64,000 bases of DNA from Paramixta manurensis. GTDB taxonomy: Bacteria > Pseudomonadota > Gammaproteobacteria > Enterobacterales > Enterobacteriaceae. Position 1 is the first letter of the stretch. Each line of letters begins with the position of its first letter. Below the pieces are notes generated by a model, which was not told the origin of the DNA, did not search any database, and worked only from the letters and a program-made list of their open reading frames with translations. The stretch covers positions 3,224,001 to 3,288,000 of the forward strand of contig NZ_CP054212.1 of NCBI RefSeq assembly GCF_013285385.1. Reading direction: 5' to 3'. Of this stretch, positions 10,487-17,807 are shown one piece after another. Position numbers and translations under genes: made by a program.

Positions 10487-11146
10487 TTAATGCAAACTGA
10501 CACGTAGCGCGGCGGCGGTGGCAAAAGGCGAAATCACCAAACTCAGTACCAGCATCGCGCCGAGGATCGCCAGATAACCACCGATCGGTAACCCCATCCC
10601 GGCAGCATCCATCGCCGCACTGGCAAAGATCAGAACCGGGATCGCCAACGGCAGTAGCAATAAACTCAATAAAATCCCGCCGCGTCGTAGCCCAACCGTC
10701 AAGCCAACGCCGATCGCGCCCAATAGACTTAGCGTTGGCGTGCCTAGTAGCAGGGTTAACGCCATCGCACGCCAACTGGCGAAATCCAGCGACAGCAACA
10801 GTGCGATAAGCGGTGACAACAATAACAACGGTACGCCGGTGAGTATCCAATGGGCGCCAGTTTTACCTAACACCGTTAACGGCAACGGTGTCGGTAACAG
10901 CAACAGTTGTTCCAGTGAACCATCGATGAAATCATCGCGGAACAAACGCTCCAACGCCAACAGCGAAGCCAGCAATGCCGCCACCCACACCACGCCGGGC
11001 GCGATACGCGCCAATAGTTGCGGTTCCGGACCGATACCCAGCGGAAACAGTGTGATGACGATTAGAAAAAACCAGAGTGGATTAACCACTTCCGCTCCGC
11101 TACGCAGCGCAATTTGCAGTTCTCGTTTTAATACGCGCCACAGCAT
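10487..11146 (-). CDS. ccmB: CcmB, ABC transporter permease for heme export
   Basis: Permease partner of the ATPase CcmA in the complex that releases holo-CcmE. 219 residues, very hydrophobic, with the family start [19 protein letters not shown] and the block FRDDFIDGSLEQLLLLP. Its ATG shares one base with the ccmA stop (TAATG), indicating translational coupling. Confidence 0.95.
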   Translation of the reverse strand: MLWRVLKRELQIALRSGAEVVNPLWFFLIVITLFPLGIGPEPQLLARIAPGVVWVAALLASLLALERLFRDDFIDGSLEQLLLLPTPLPLTVLGKTGAHWILTGVPLLLLSPLIALLLSLDFASWRAMALTLLLGTPTLSLLGAIGVGLTVGLRRGGILLSLLLLPLAIPVLIFASAAMDAAGMGLPIGGYLAILGAMLVLSLVISPFATAAALRVSLH

Positions 11147-11769
11147 TAACTCAACTCCGTGGCGCCAAGCGTCATTTTACGGACGCCGCGTGAGCAAGCC
11201 GGCAGATCTTGATGAGTGGTTAAGATCACGGCGCCACCGTTATCGCGATGATGCAAAAACAGCGCCACTAATTTTTCTACGCCCGATTTATCGATCGCCG
11301 TCAGCGGCTCATCGAGTATCCACAGTGTGGCGCGGCTGAGCCATAAACGCGCTAACGCTACGCGGCGCTGCTGCCCGGCAGAAAGCTGTGCTACCGGCAT
11401 CTCTTCATAGCCCACCAGATCGACTGCTTCCAGTGCGGCATAGCATTCATCCGGGTGGCAATCGGCATGATAAAACGCCAGATTTTCCAGCGGGCTGAGC
11501 ACCGCCTTCACGCCCGGCTGATGGCCGAGGTACAGCATATCGCGATGCCAGCGCTCACGTTGTTGATGAATGGCCCGTTGATGCCAAAGGACTTCGCCCC
11601 GTTCCGCCTGGCTTAGCCCAGCCAGCAAACGCAGTAATGACGTTTTCCCGGCGCCGTTCGCCCCTTCAACCTGCACGATATCGCCGCCGCCGACGGTGAT
11701 ATTCAGATCGCGGAACAGTATGCGCTCATCGCGCATGCAGGTCAGGTTAATGGCTTCCAGCATCGGCAT
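11146..11769 (-). CDS. ccmA: CcmA, ABC transporter ATP-binding protein for heme export
   Basis: ATPase of the CcmAB complex. From ATG 11769 it is 207 residues with Walker [10 protein letters not shown], signature [15 protein letters not shown] and Walker B LWILDEP. The frame stays open to 11907 upstream, but the start at 11769 (MPMLEAINL) matches E. coli CcmA (MGMLEA...). It is the first gene of the ccm operon; the promoter should lie in 11770-12030. Confidence 0.95.
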   Translation of the reverse strand: MPMLEAINLTCMRDERILFRDLNITVGGGDIVQVEGANGAGKTSLLRLLAGLSQAERGEVLWHQRAIHQQRERWHRDMLYLGHQPGVKAVLSPLENLAFYHADCHPDECYAALEAVDLVGYEEMPVAQLSAGQQRRVALARLWLSRATLWILDEPLTAIDKSGVEKLVALFLHHRDNGGAVILTTHQDLPACSRGVRKMTLGATELS

Positions 11770-12032
11770 CAAATCACACCCGTTGAATGAGGGCGGAATA
11801 GTACCACAACCCGAGCGGGTCCCGCAGCCCGCATACCCATACAGAGGTAGCACTAAGGTGCCATTATTTTGTTCATGATCAATGAAGTAAACGAAAGCGA
11901 ATAACATAAAGATACGAGAAGGAGGTAAGAGTCAGTTGGTGCGGCGAAGGAAAGGACTAATTGATGACAGAATAAGCAATCAGACGGTAAGTGGTTAATC
12001 TGCGTGTAGAAACGCGCTATACTGCCCGCCTC
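11770..12032. other. Intergenic region between ccmA and tRNA-Arg
   Basis: About 260 bp without a supportable gene. It should hold the minus-strand ccm promoter and the plus-strand promoter of the tRNA gene; I do not see a convincing -35/-10 pair for either. Confidence 0.5.
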
Positions 12033-12107
12033 GTCCCCTTAGTTAAATGGATATAACGAGCCCCTCCTAAGGGCTAGTTGTAGGTTCGATTCCTGCAGGG
12101 GACGCCA
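12033..12107 (+). tRNA. argW: tRNA-Arg(CCU), argW type
   Basis: 75 nt including encoded CCA. Acceptor GTCCCCT pairs with AGGGGAC (12097-12103); anticodon stem AGCCC/GGGCT encloses loop CTCCTAA with anticodon CCT at 12066-12068; the T arm contains GGTTCGATTCC. It differs little from E. coli argW, the integration site of CPS-53 and other elements. The prophage repeat starts inside it at 12094, so integration rebuilds the 3' end. Confidence 0.97.
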
Positions 12108-12191
12108 GTTAGCAGTTCGCTATCCTCCGTTTTAGTCCGCAAAATCCCATCTACAGCAAGACATCCATAAAACATCCGTTCGCCATAGTTC
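12094..12191. repeat. attL: 98-bp direct repeat overlapping the tRNA 3' end
   Basis: Repeats at 61750-61847 with three mismatches; the first 30 bp (12094-12123), starting in the tRNA T stem, are identical. The crossover probably lies in the tRNA part (TGCAGGGGACGCCA). Similarity beyond it may reflect an integrase leader shared with an older element. Confidence 0.9.
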
Positions 12192-12267
12192 GCATTAGTT
12201 CGTTGACAGCCGCACCCTTCGGCGGGTAAAAAACGGGTAAATAATTTTACCCACCGGAATTTTACCC

Positions 12268-13425
12268 ATGCTGACCATCAAGCAGATTGACGCGGCAAAG
12301 CCGAAAGATAAACCGTACCGTTTGCTTGATAGCAATGGACTCTATCTCTACGTTCCAGCGTCCGGGAAAAAAGTGTGGCAACTGCGATATAAGATGGGCG
12401 GCAAAGAGAAAGTGATGACAGTGGGGAAATACCCTCTAATGTCGCTGCAGGAAGCCAGAGATAAGGCCTGGCTGGCAAGGAAGGATGTTGCGGGAGGCGT
12501 CGACCCGGTTAAGGCAAAGAAGCTATCGGTTAAAGACAACTCCTTCGGTGCGATTTACCAGGAATGGTATGAGCATAAAAGGCAAGTATGGTCAGAAGGA
12601 TATGCCGCCGAACTTTCACGGATGTTCCGTGACGACATCCTGCCATTGATTGGCAGCCTGGAAATTTATGACATCGAGCCAATGAAGATACTTGAGGTTA
12701 TCCGTCACTTCGAAGACAGAGGAGCGATGGAAAGAGCCAATAAAGCCCGGAGGCGTTGTGGTGAGGTTTTTAGATATGCCATTGTAACCGGAAGAGCCAA
12801 GTATAATCCGGCTCCTGACCTGGCTGACGCAATGAAGGGATACCGAAAAAAAAACTATCCTTTCCTACCCGCCGACCAGATACCGGCATTCAATCGGGCG
12901 CTATCAGGATTCTCAGGAAGTATCGTTTCGAAGATTGCAACAGAGGTTCTGCAGTACACCGCATTGCGCACTAAAGAGCTCAGGTCCATGCAATGGGCGA
13001 ACGTCGATTTCGAAACCAGGACAATCACAATCGACGCCGAAGTGATGAAGGGGCGTCGTATTCATCTTGTACCCATGTCGGAGCAAGTATTCAATCTCTT
13101 AAAAACTCTGGAGCCAGTCACGTCACCAGTTTCCAGTTTTGTTTTTGCGGGACGCAACGACAAAAAGAAGCCCATTAGCGAAAATGCCGTACTGCTCGTA
13201 ATTCGCCAGATTGGCTACGAAGGACTGGCAAGCGGCCATGGCTTTCGGCACCAGTTCAGCACAATCATGAACGAACACGAATGGCCACATGATGCGATAG
13301 AGCGTCAACTTGCTCATGTCGATAGCGGATCAATTCGAGGCATTTACAATCACGCTCAATACCTCGATAAACGCCGGGAAATGATGCAATGGTGGGCTGA
13401 CTGGATAGATGGTAAGACTCAATAA
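12268..13425 (+). CDS. int: Tyrosine-type site-specific integrase (P4 family)
   Basis: Catalyses integration into and, with an excisionase, excision from the tRNA-Arg gene. 385 residues: N-terminal DUF4102-type arm-binding domain (LTIKQIDAAKPKDKPYRL...DSNGLYLYV), central SAM-like core-binding domain, C-terminal catalytic domain with R234 (ALRTKELR), the HGFR box (H324, R327), H350 and nucleophile Y360 (RGIYNHAQY). It lies directly inside attL. A second, truncated copy of the catalytic domain lies at 61991-62485. Confidence 0.95.
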   Translation: MLTIKQIDAAKPKDKPYRLLDSNGLYLYVPASGKKVWQLRYKMGGKEKVMTVGKYPLMSLQEARDKAWLARKDVAGGVDPVKAKKLSVKDNSFGAIYQEWYEHKRQVWSEGYAAELSRMFRDDILPLIGSLEIYDIEPMKILEVIRHFEDRGAMERANKARRRCGEVFRYAIVTGRAKYNPAPDLADAMKGYRKKNYPFLPADQIPAFNRALSGFSGSIVSKIATEVLQYTALRTKELRSMQWANVDFETRTITIDAEVMKGRRIHLVPMSEQVFNLLKTLEPVTSPVSSFVFAGRNDKKKPISENAVLLVIRQIGYEGLASGHGFRHQFSTIMNEHEWPHDAIERQLAHVDSGSIRGIYNHAQYLDKRREMMQWWADWIDGKTQ

Positions 13426-13442
13426 CCGCACGGCCTGATGGC

Positions 13443-13733
13443 TCAGAACCCGACATGGAAAGTATCATCATTCGGGTCGAGCAACTCGAATTCCTCAAAG
13501 TCAGGAAACTCCCTCACCTTTCTCAGCGACATCAGGTATTCCATACCCTGCCTCAGCGAAACAGGGTACTCCATCTCCAGATAAGCGCTGTCATGATAAG
13601 TGCGTACAAGCCAGTACCCTCCACCCCACTGCAAAGAACGCTGGAAAAATACCAGCCTTCCCTCCCTCACTCGGTTAGCAGGCAACACCTGCCCGCGATA
13701 TACCACGTCGAATCCTATGTCTTTCGCACCCAT
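13443..13733 (-). CDS. Small protein of unknown function behind a LexA box
   Basis: 96 residues, not recognised. Starts MGAKDIGFDVVYRG after GAGGT; aromatic-rich (GGGYWLVRTYHDSAYLEMEY) with an acidic C-terminus (FPDFEEFELLDPNDD). A near-consensus LexA site lies 16-35 bp upstream, so it should be expressed on DNA damage, possibly from the lysogen. SOS-controlled phage genes include antirepressors and DinI/UmuD-like proteins, but no similarity to those is visible. It is convergent with int. Confidence 0.75.
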   Translation of the reverse strand: MGAKDIGFDVVYRGQVLPANRVREGRLVFFQRSLQWGGGYWLVRTYHDSAYLEMEYPVSLRQGMEYLMSLRKVREFPDFEEFELLDPNDDTFHVGF

Positions 13734-13748
13734 AGCTACCTCAATAGA

Positions 13749-13768
13749 TACTGTATATTAATACAGTA
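13749..13768. promoter_or_regulatory. LexA (SOS) box
   Basis: CTGT (13751) - 8 nt - ACAG (13766) within TACTGTATATTAATACAGTA, which differs from the ideal TACTGTATATATATACAGTA only at the two central bases. It lies just upstream of the minus-strand gene starting at 13733. Confidence 0.85.
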
Positions 13769-13846
13769 ATATCGATCGATGTATGCAATCAAGCGCGTTT
13801 TCTTGAGCTTTCAGGAAGGGGTTGAGCGGCAAGGGAATTTAGTTAT

Positions 13847-13862
13847 GGCCCCATTCGGGGCC
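13847..13862 (-). terminator. Hairpin after the acyltransferase gene
   Basis: Perfect stem GGCCCC/GGGGCC with loop ATTC, 6 bp after the stop of the minus-strand acyltransferase. The following U-tract is weak, so termination is only probable. Confidence 0.5.
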
Positions 13863-13868
13863 AGGGGT

Positions 13869-14960
13869 TTAGTGATGATGTGCCGCACCAGTCTTAATCA
13901 CTGGAATCTTAATATTTGGCAGGTGCTTGCTCAACTTGAGCATGGGTCTCTCAATAGCAATGTGACACAACCAAGACGCTAACATTAGCAACGCTATTGT
14001 CGATGCTGCATATATAATGACCGTGGAATTAGGGGTGGAGTTAGTTACGAATAATTTCTTAACAAAAATGAATGTCGTTCCATGTAATAGATAAATTGGG
14101 TATGAAATATCACCCAAAAATTTCAGAATGTAATGGATTGGCTTTATTTCTCTCAAATCACCCATCAAAAAAAACGAAGAGCATAGCATCAATGTTATAG
14201 TTGTGAAAAAAACCTTCTCTGTTCCTGTTATTATATTTATCAAATCCCCACCGACATCGCGAGCCACAAAGAGAAACAGCAGCAATAAAGCAAAGCAAGA
14301 GCACAAGGCCTTTCTCCTTCCTACGTATGGAAGTAAAATTCGTGCGGATATAATACCAAAAATGAAAAAGTAAACCTGATTCAACGGATTGATATATTGA
14401 GACCACTGCCATCCAAATGGTTTATCTGAGTCTAGATGCATCGTTGCACAATATAAAAAAAGAGCAGCAGAAAATAAAGAAAGGATGAGAAGCATATACC
14501 TATTCCTTGCCATCAAAATGAAAAATGGGAAAAATAGATAAAAAACAATCTCATTACCGATTGACCACCCACCCATAACAATATAACCAGTTGGGCTAGT
14601 GACTCCAAATGTAAGAAATATGTTCTGAAGATATGACCACGGATCGATAGTAAGTATAGAAAATTTGTATGTTAAATAAGTCAGGAGGCATAATGCCACC
14701 CAATACACCGGGGCGAGTCTCAGAAACCTTTTCAGCATGAAAAAACCATATGCCGAAAGATCCCACTTACTATTTTTATGAGCAAGATAGAGTGCCATAC
14801 CACTGATCACATAAAATGCAGAAACTGCATAGATGCCAAATCGACCAAGAATAGTGCCAGAGTCCATCACTCCCCAACGCCCAAAAATGAACGCAACATG
14901 ATAAAAAACAACGCTTAACGCCATCACGCCGCGCAAATAATCTATCGACTGGATTCGCAT
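13869..14960 (-). CDS. oac: Acyltransferase-3 family O-acetyltransferase (OafA/Oac type)
   Basis: Integral-membrane acyltransferase expected to acetylate a surface polysaccharide. 363 residues starting MRIQSIDYLRGVMALSVVFYHV, with the family R-x10-H arrangement (YLRG...FYH), about ten membrane segments and no SGNH domain. Much more AT-rich than its neighbours, which suggests recent acquisition. It lies between tailspike and integrase, as the O-acetyltransferase does in phiV10, so lysogenic conversion of O-antigen that blocks superinfection by phages with the same receptor is likely. No strong ribosome-binding site is seen. Confidence 0.85.
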   Translation of the reverse strand: MRIQSIDYLRGVMALSVVFYHVAFIFGRWGVMDSGTILGRFGIYAVSAFYVISGMALYLAHKNSKWDLSAYGFFMLKRFLRLAPVYWVALCLLTYLTYKFSILTIDPWSYLQNIFLTFGVTSPTGYIVMGGWSIGNEIVFYLFFPFFILMARNRYMLLILSLFSAALFLYCATMHLDSDKPFGWQWSQYINPLNQVYFFIFGIISARILLPYVGRRKALCSCFALLLLFLFVARDVGGDLINIITGTEKVFFTTITLMLCSSFFLMGDLREIKPIHYILKFLGDISYPIYLLHGTTFIFVKKLFVTNSTPNSTVIIYAASTIALLMLASWLCHIAIERPMLKLSKHLPNIKIPVIKTGAAHHH

Positions 14961-15075
14961 TTATTGACTCAAGATAACGAAATTTTTCGGTACATTATCA
15001 AAAAGCCTACATAAGGTAAATTTTATTAACCTGTTTTTGAGTGATTTATCAGATAATTTTGATTGACTTAACATG

Positions 15076-15096
15076 AAAAAGGGAATCCATTCCCTT
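15076..15096 (-). terminator. Terminator of the late operon after the tailspike
   Basis: Read on the minus strand: stem AAGGGA/TCCCTT (15091-15096 / 15079-15084) followed by a T-tract (A15076-15080 on plus), 28 bp after the tailspike stop. Confidence 0.75.
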
Positions 15097-15123
15097 GTTA
15101 ATTACATTATAAACAATAACATA

Positions 15124-17550
15124 TCAACCAACACCTGTATCTGGATACCACCCGTATTTTGTACGATGCAGAAGCACTGCTTTACCGGCCAAGCTTTTAC
15201 TAACTCTTATGCGATTTGCTTGGTCAATAGACGTGTCCTCGGTCAGTGTAATAGGGTTGGCTGCAGCCATAGACACGATAAGCACCCTACTGGCAGTCCC
15301 TGTGATAGAGCGAAGCGTTGTTGTAGCAGACATATAAAAAGTTGTAGCGACATCAGAGTTTAGCGTTGTTACGGCAGTTGTTACATCTTGCTCAATGCGA
15401 GAGTCACTAAGTCGAACTACATTTCCCAGATAGTTCATGTTTAACGTCTGACGATCACTGTTAATGTAAAGAGAGTACTGAGGAATATCGAAATATTGAC
15501 ACAGTGTGGATTCTGCAGCTATTTGAGCAACCGGCAACCGTCCCCAAGATCGGGAAAAATTAGATTGCTGAGTGAAAGCCCCTATTGAGCGATGCCGAAC
15601 ATTTAAAGACTTATATTGCGAACCTTCTGCGACAACTAAGAATGCCCCACTACCCAGTGAAGAGACTGTACTGTAACTAGTACTAATATTCACATCATCA
15701 AACATTGTCGTGCTGAACTTTTCCCACGAAAATCCATTATCCGTCGAAGCCCACATTTTTAGATTGTTTCTATACAGGTTCGAATCGTCGTTACCTGTGG
15801 GTGCTGTAACAAGAATTGTATCTCGTGAGTCGCCAGATGCCATGCTTGCATAAAGACACATTCCGGCTTTGCAGTTCGTTGTATCGATAGATGACTGGTA
15901 ACTCCAATTCACTCCATCATACGACCTGTAAAATTGCTGTCGTCCCTTTGTATTTCCTGAATCGTTAAAATAGTCACGAATCATGGCGAGCAGAGAGCCG
16001 TCACCTAATTGAACAATTTGCTGCTCCCCTCCCCCCTGACCTCCTGCCGTACTTCCGAACAATATTAGCTGTCGAGAATACGAAAAACTTCCATCAGACT
16101 TAACTTGTACTCTGATACAGCCCTGGTTAAATATTCCGTCAACAAACCACGTATATGGAACGAACAGATCACCATCCCCTGTTACACAAATCGGAGATGG
16201 TGGTGTCCATGCCGAGGTGGCATTGTCCGGTTTAACAATCGTAGTGATATTTACAGGCTGGCTCCACGTTGAGCCATAAGTGTCGCTGTAAGTTACCCAA
16301 TTCTGAAACGTTTTGTCAGGGTCGAAACCTGATGAACCGTGACCAACACCAACTTGCCCGCGCGCGGTTGTATAGAAAACCCAAATGCGTCCACGTTTCT
16401 CATCAAATGCAATTGAGGGCTCAGAAGCTTGTTGCTCTCCGTCATTTGAGATGACAGTAGGTGATGAAAATGTAAGATTATTATTTGTTGTGCGGAATTC
16501 AATGCGTGACGTTTGCGTTGCGCTCTGACCAATATCATTATTAGTCCCGACTAAAACGGCATATACAAGAAATGACCGGGCGCTAAAAGAAGATTTAATA
16601 AGGCTTGGCAGGCGATAAAACTCACCGGAATTAGCCGTTATAACAGACGAGCCTGTTGTATAAATGGGCCCACCGGTCAACTTTGAAACGTCAACCGGCA
16701 AACTACGCTGTAAACTACTCTGCGCTCTAGGTATCAGTTTTACCGTCCCGGACCCGACGATATTCACGTCGCCGTCAGAGTAATACGTAGCATCAAGATC
16801 TGACTCAACGCGATACGTGCCCGCTGGCACAATGCAGCCACCGGCAGCAATGAACGCGTCAGTAGAGTCGAGTACGCCGGTCTTGTCCGCGCCGAAGTCA
16901 GTAACAGACAAAGAGTCAGACCACTTATCAGATAACGGTCTGTTAATGGCCTCGGGCACCGGTCGATTATGTATATAACTGGCACCGGCATCTGAGGCCA
17001 GCAACAACAGAACATCGGCAGCAGAGCCAGACTCCGGCAGCAGCATGATCGGGTCGCCGTTCTCATCCATGCCGAGTATTTTATTTTTCCGCGCCTCTAT
17101 AGAGGGAAGTTCTTTTACAAATCCTTCGGGCACGCGTAGCGAACGCTGAAAAAGGTTTGCCTCACCTGAAAAAGGGTAAGTAGAGTGAAAGTGAATCGGG
17201 TCATAACCAATATGAACCGGATCAGCGGCTTCTACCTGCCAGCAGTCACCATCAATTGAAAAAACCAGCGTTCCGTTTACCGCATCACGCGCACCGTCAA
17301 AATCTGGCGATCGTCTCCACGAGGCAGGCATGGCTTCCCAGATGCCATTATCTATAGGGTTGGTTTGGTTGGTCAGTAAAACACGCATCCCTTTAGATGT
17401 AGTGACAGTCCTTGTCCCGGTAAAAGTCGATGACGTAATGGTCTGCTCTCCGAACATAATTACGTTATAATCGGCTGAAATCTGCACAGGCGCTTTTACG
17501 GCCACGCTTGTTGTTATCCCATACAGGCGATCTGTTGCTGTTGAAGGCAT
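15124..17550 (-). CDS. Tailspike with virion-binding N-terminus and sialidase-fold domain
   Basis: 808 residues; probable receptor-binding and depolymerising tailspike. Residues 1-125 form a particle-attachment module (RVLLTNQTNPIDNGIWEA, WRRSPDFDGARDAV). Residues 213-235 resemble the pectate-lyase-like entry motif (SVTDFGADKTGVLDSTDAF). From about 300 the sequence reads as a sialidase propeller: arginine motif FYRLPSL (R313), SEPSIAFDEKRGRIWVFY, Asp boxes ending at W429, W549 and W609, GGGEQQIVQLGDGSLLAMIRD (E509, R525) and SYSTVSSL (candidate catalytic Y626). The C-terminal 120 residues probably trimerise. Last gene of the late operon. Substrate unknown; it could be an endo- or exosialidase or a related nonulosonic-acid hydrolase. 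Confidence 0.8.
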   Translation of the reverse strand: MPSTATDRLYGITTSVAVKAPVQISADYNVIMFGEQTITSSTFTGTRTVTTSKGMRVLLTNQTNPIDNGIWEAMPASWRRSPDFDGARDAVNGTLVFSIDGDCWQVEAADPVHIGYDPIHFHSTYPFSGEANLFQRSLRVPEGFVKELPSIEARKNKILGMDENGDPIMLLPESGSAADVLLLLASDAGASYIHNRPVPEAINRPLSDKWSDSLSVTDFGADKTGVLDSTDAFIAAGGCIVPAGTYRVESDLDATYYSDGDVNIVGSGTVKLIPRAQSSLQRSLPVDVSKLTGGPIYTTGSSVITANSGEFYRLPSLIKSSFSARSFLVYAVLVGTNNDIGQSATQTSRIEFRTTNNNLTFSSPTVISNDGEQQASEPSIAFDEKRGRIWVFYTTARGQVGVGHGSSGFDPDKTFQNWVTYSDTYGSTWSQPVNITTIVKPDNATSAWTPPSPICVTGDGDLFVPYTWFVDGIFNQGCIRVQVKSDGSFSYSRQLILFGSTAGGQGGGEQQIVQLGDGSLLAMIRDYFNDSGNTKGRQQFYRSYDGVNWSYQSSIDTTNCKAGMCLYASMASGDSRDTILVTAPTGNDDSNLYRNNLKMWASTDNGFSWEKFSTTMFDDVNISTSYSTVSSLGSGAFLVVAEGSQYKSLNVRHRSIGAFTQQSNFSRSWGRLPVAQIAAESTLCQYFDIPQYSLYINSDRQTLNMNYLGNVVRLSDSRIEQDVTTAVTTLNSDVATTFYMSATTTLRSITGTASRVLIVSMAAANPITLTEDTSIDQANRIRVSKSLAGKAVLLHRTKYGWYPDTGVG

Positions 17551-17612
17551 TTAATTTTCTCCGGGCGTGACAACTCTCCACAGATGATTATCTGCGGTAA
17601 TAGTGGTGTGTA

Positions 17613-17807
17613 ATGAATGAAGAACAGCGTAAAAATATAGAAATGGCTGCTACTACGGCAGTTATAACCTCTCTGATTTCACTGCCGTTTGTTGGATTAT
17701 GGGGTCTTGCGGTCGGGCCAGCGCTTGTTGCTATGTTCGCATGGGCTTATTATTCAATGGTTGGATTCGTCTGGTTTATAGAGAAAATAACCGGGCGAAA
17801 ACTTTAA
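17613..17807 (+). CDS. Small two-span membrane protein (orphan plus-strand gene)
   Basis: 64 residues, two predicted membrane helices (TAVITSLISLPFVGLWGLAVGPALVAMFAWAYY...) and polar ends (MNEEQRKN, EKITGRKL). It sits alone on the plus strand between two large minus-strand virion genes, overlapping the last codon of one by 4 bp. The ribosome-binding site is modest (GGTG). It may be an autonomously expressed cargo gene. Not recognised. Confidence 0.5.
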   Translation: MNEEQRKNIEMAATTAVITSLISLPFVGLWGLAVGPALVAMFAWAYYSMVGFVWFIEKITGRKL

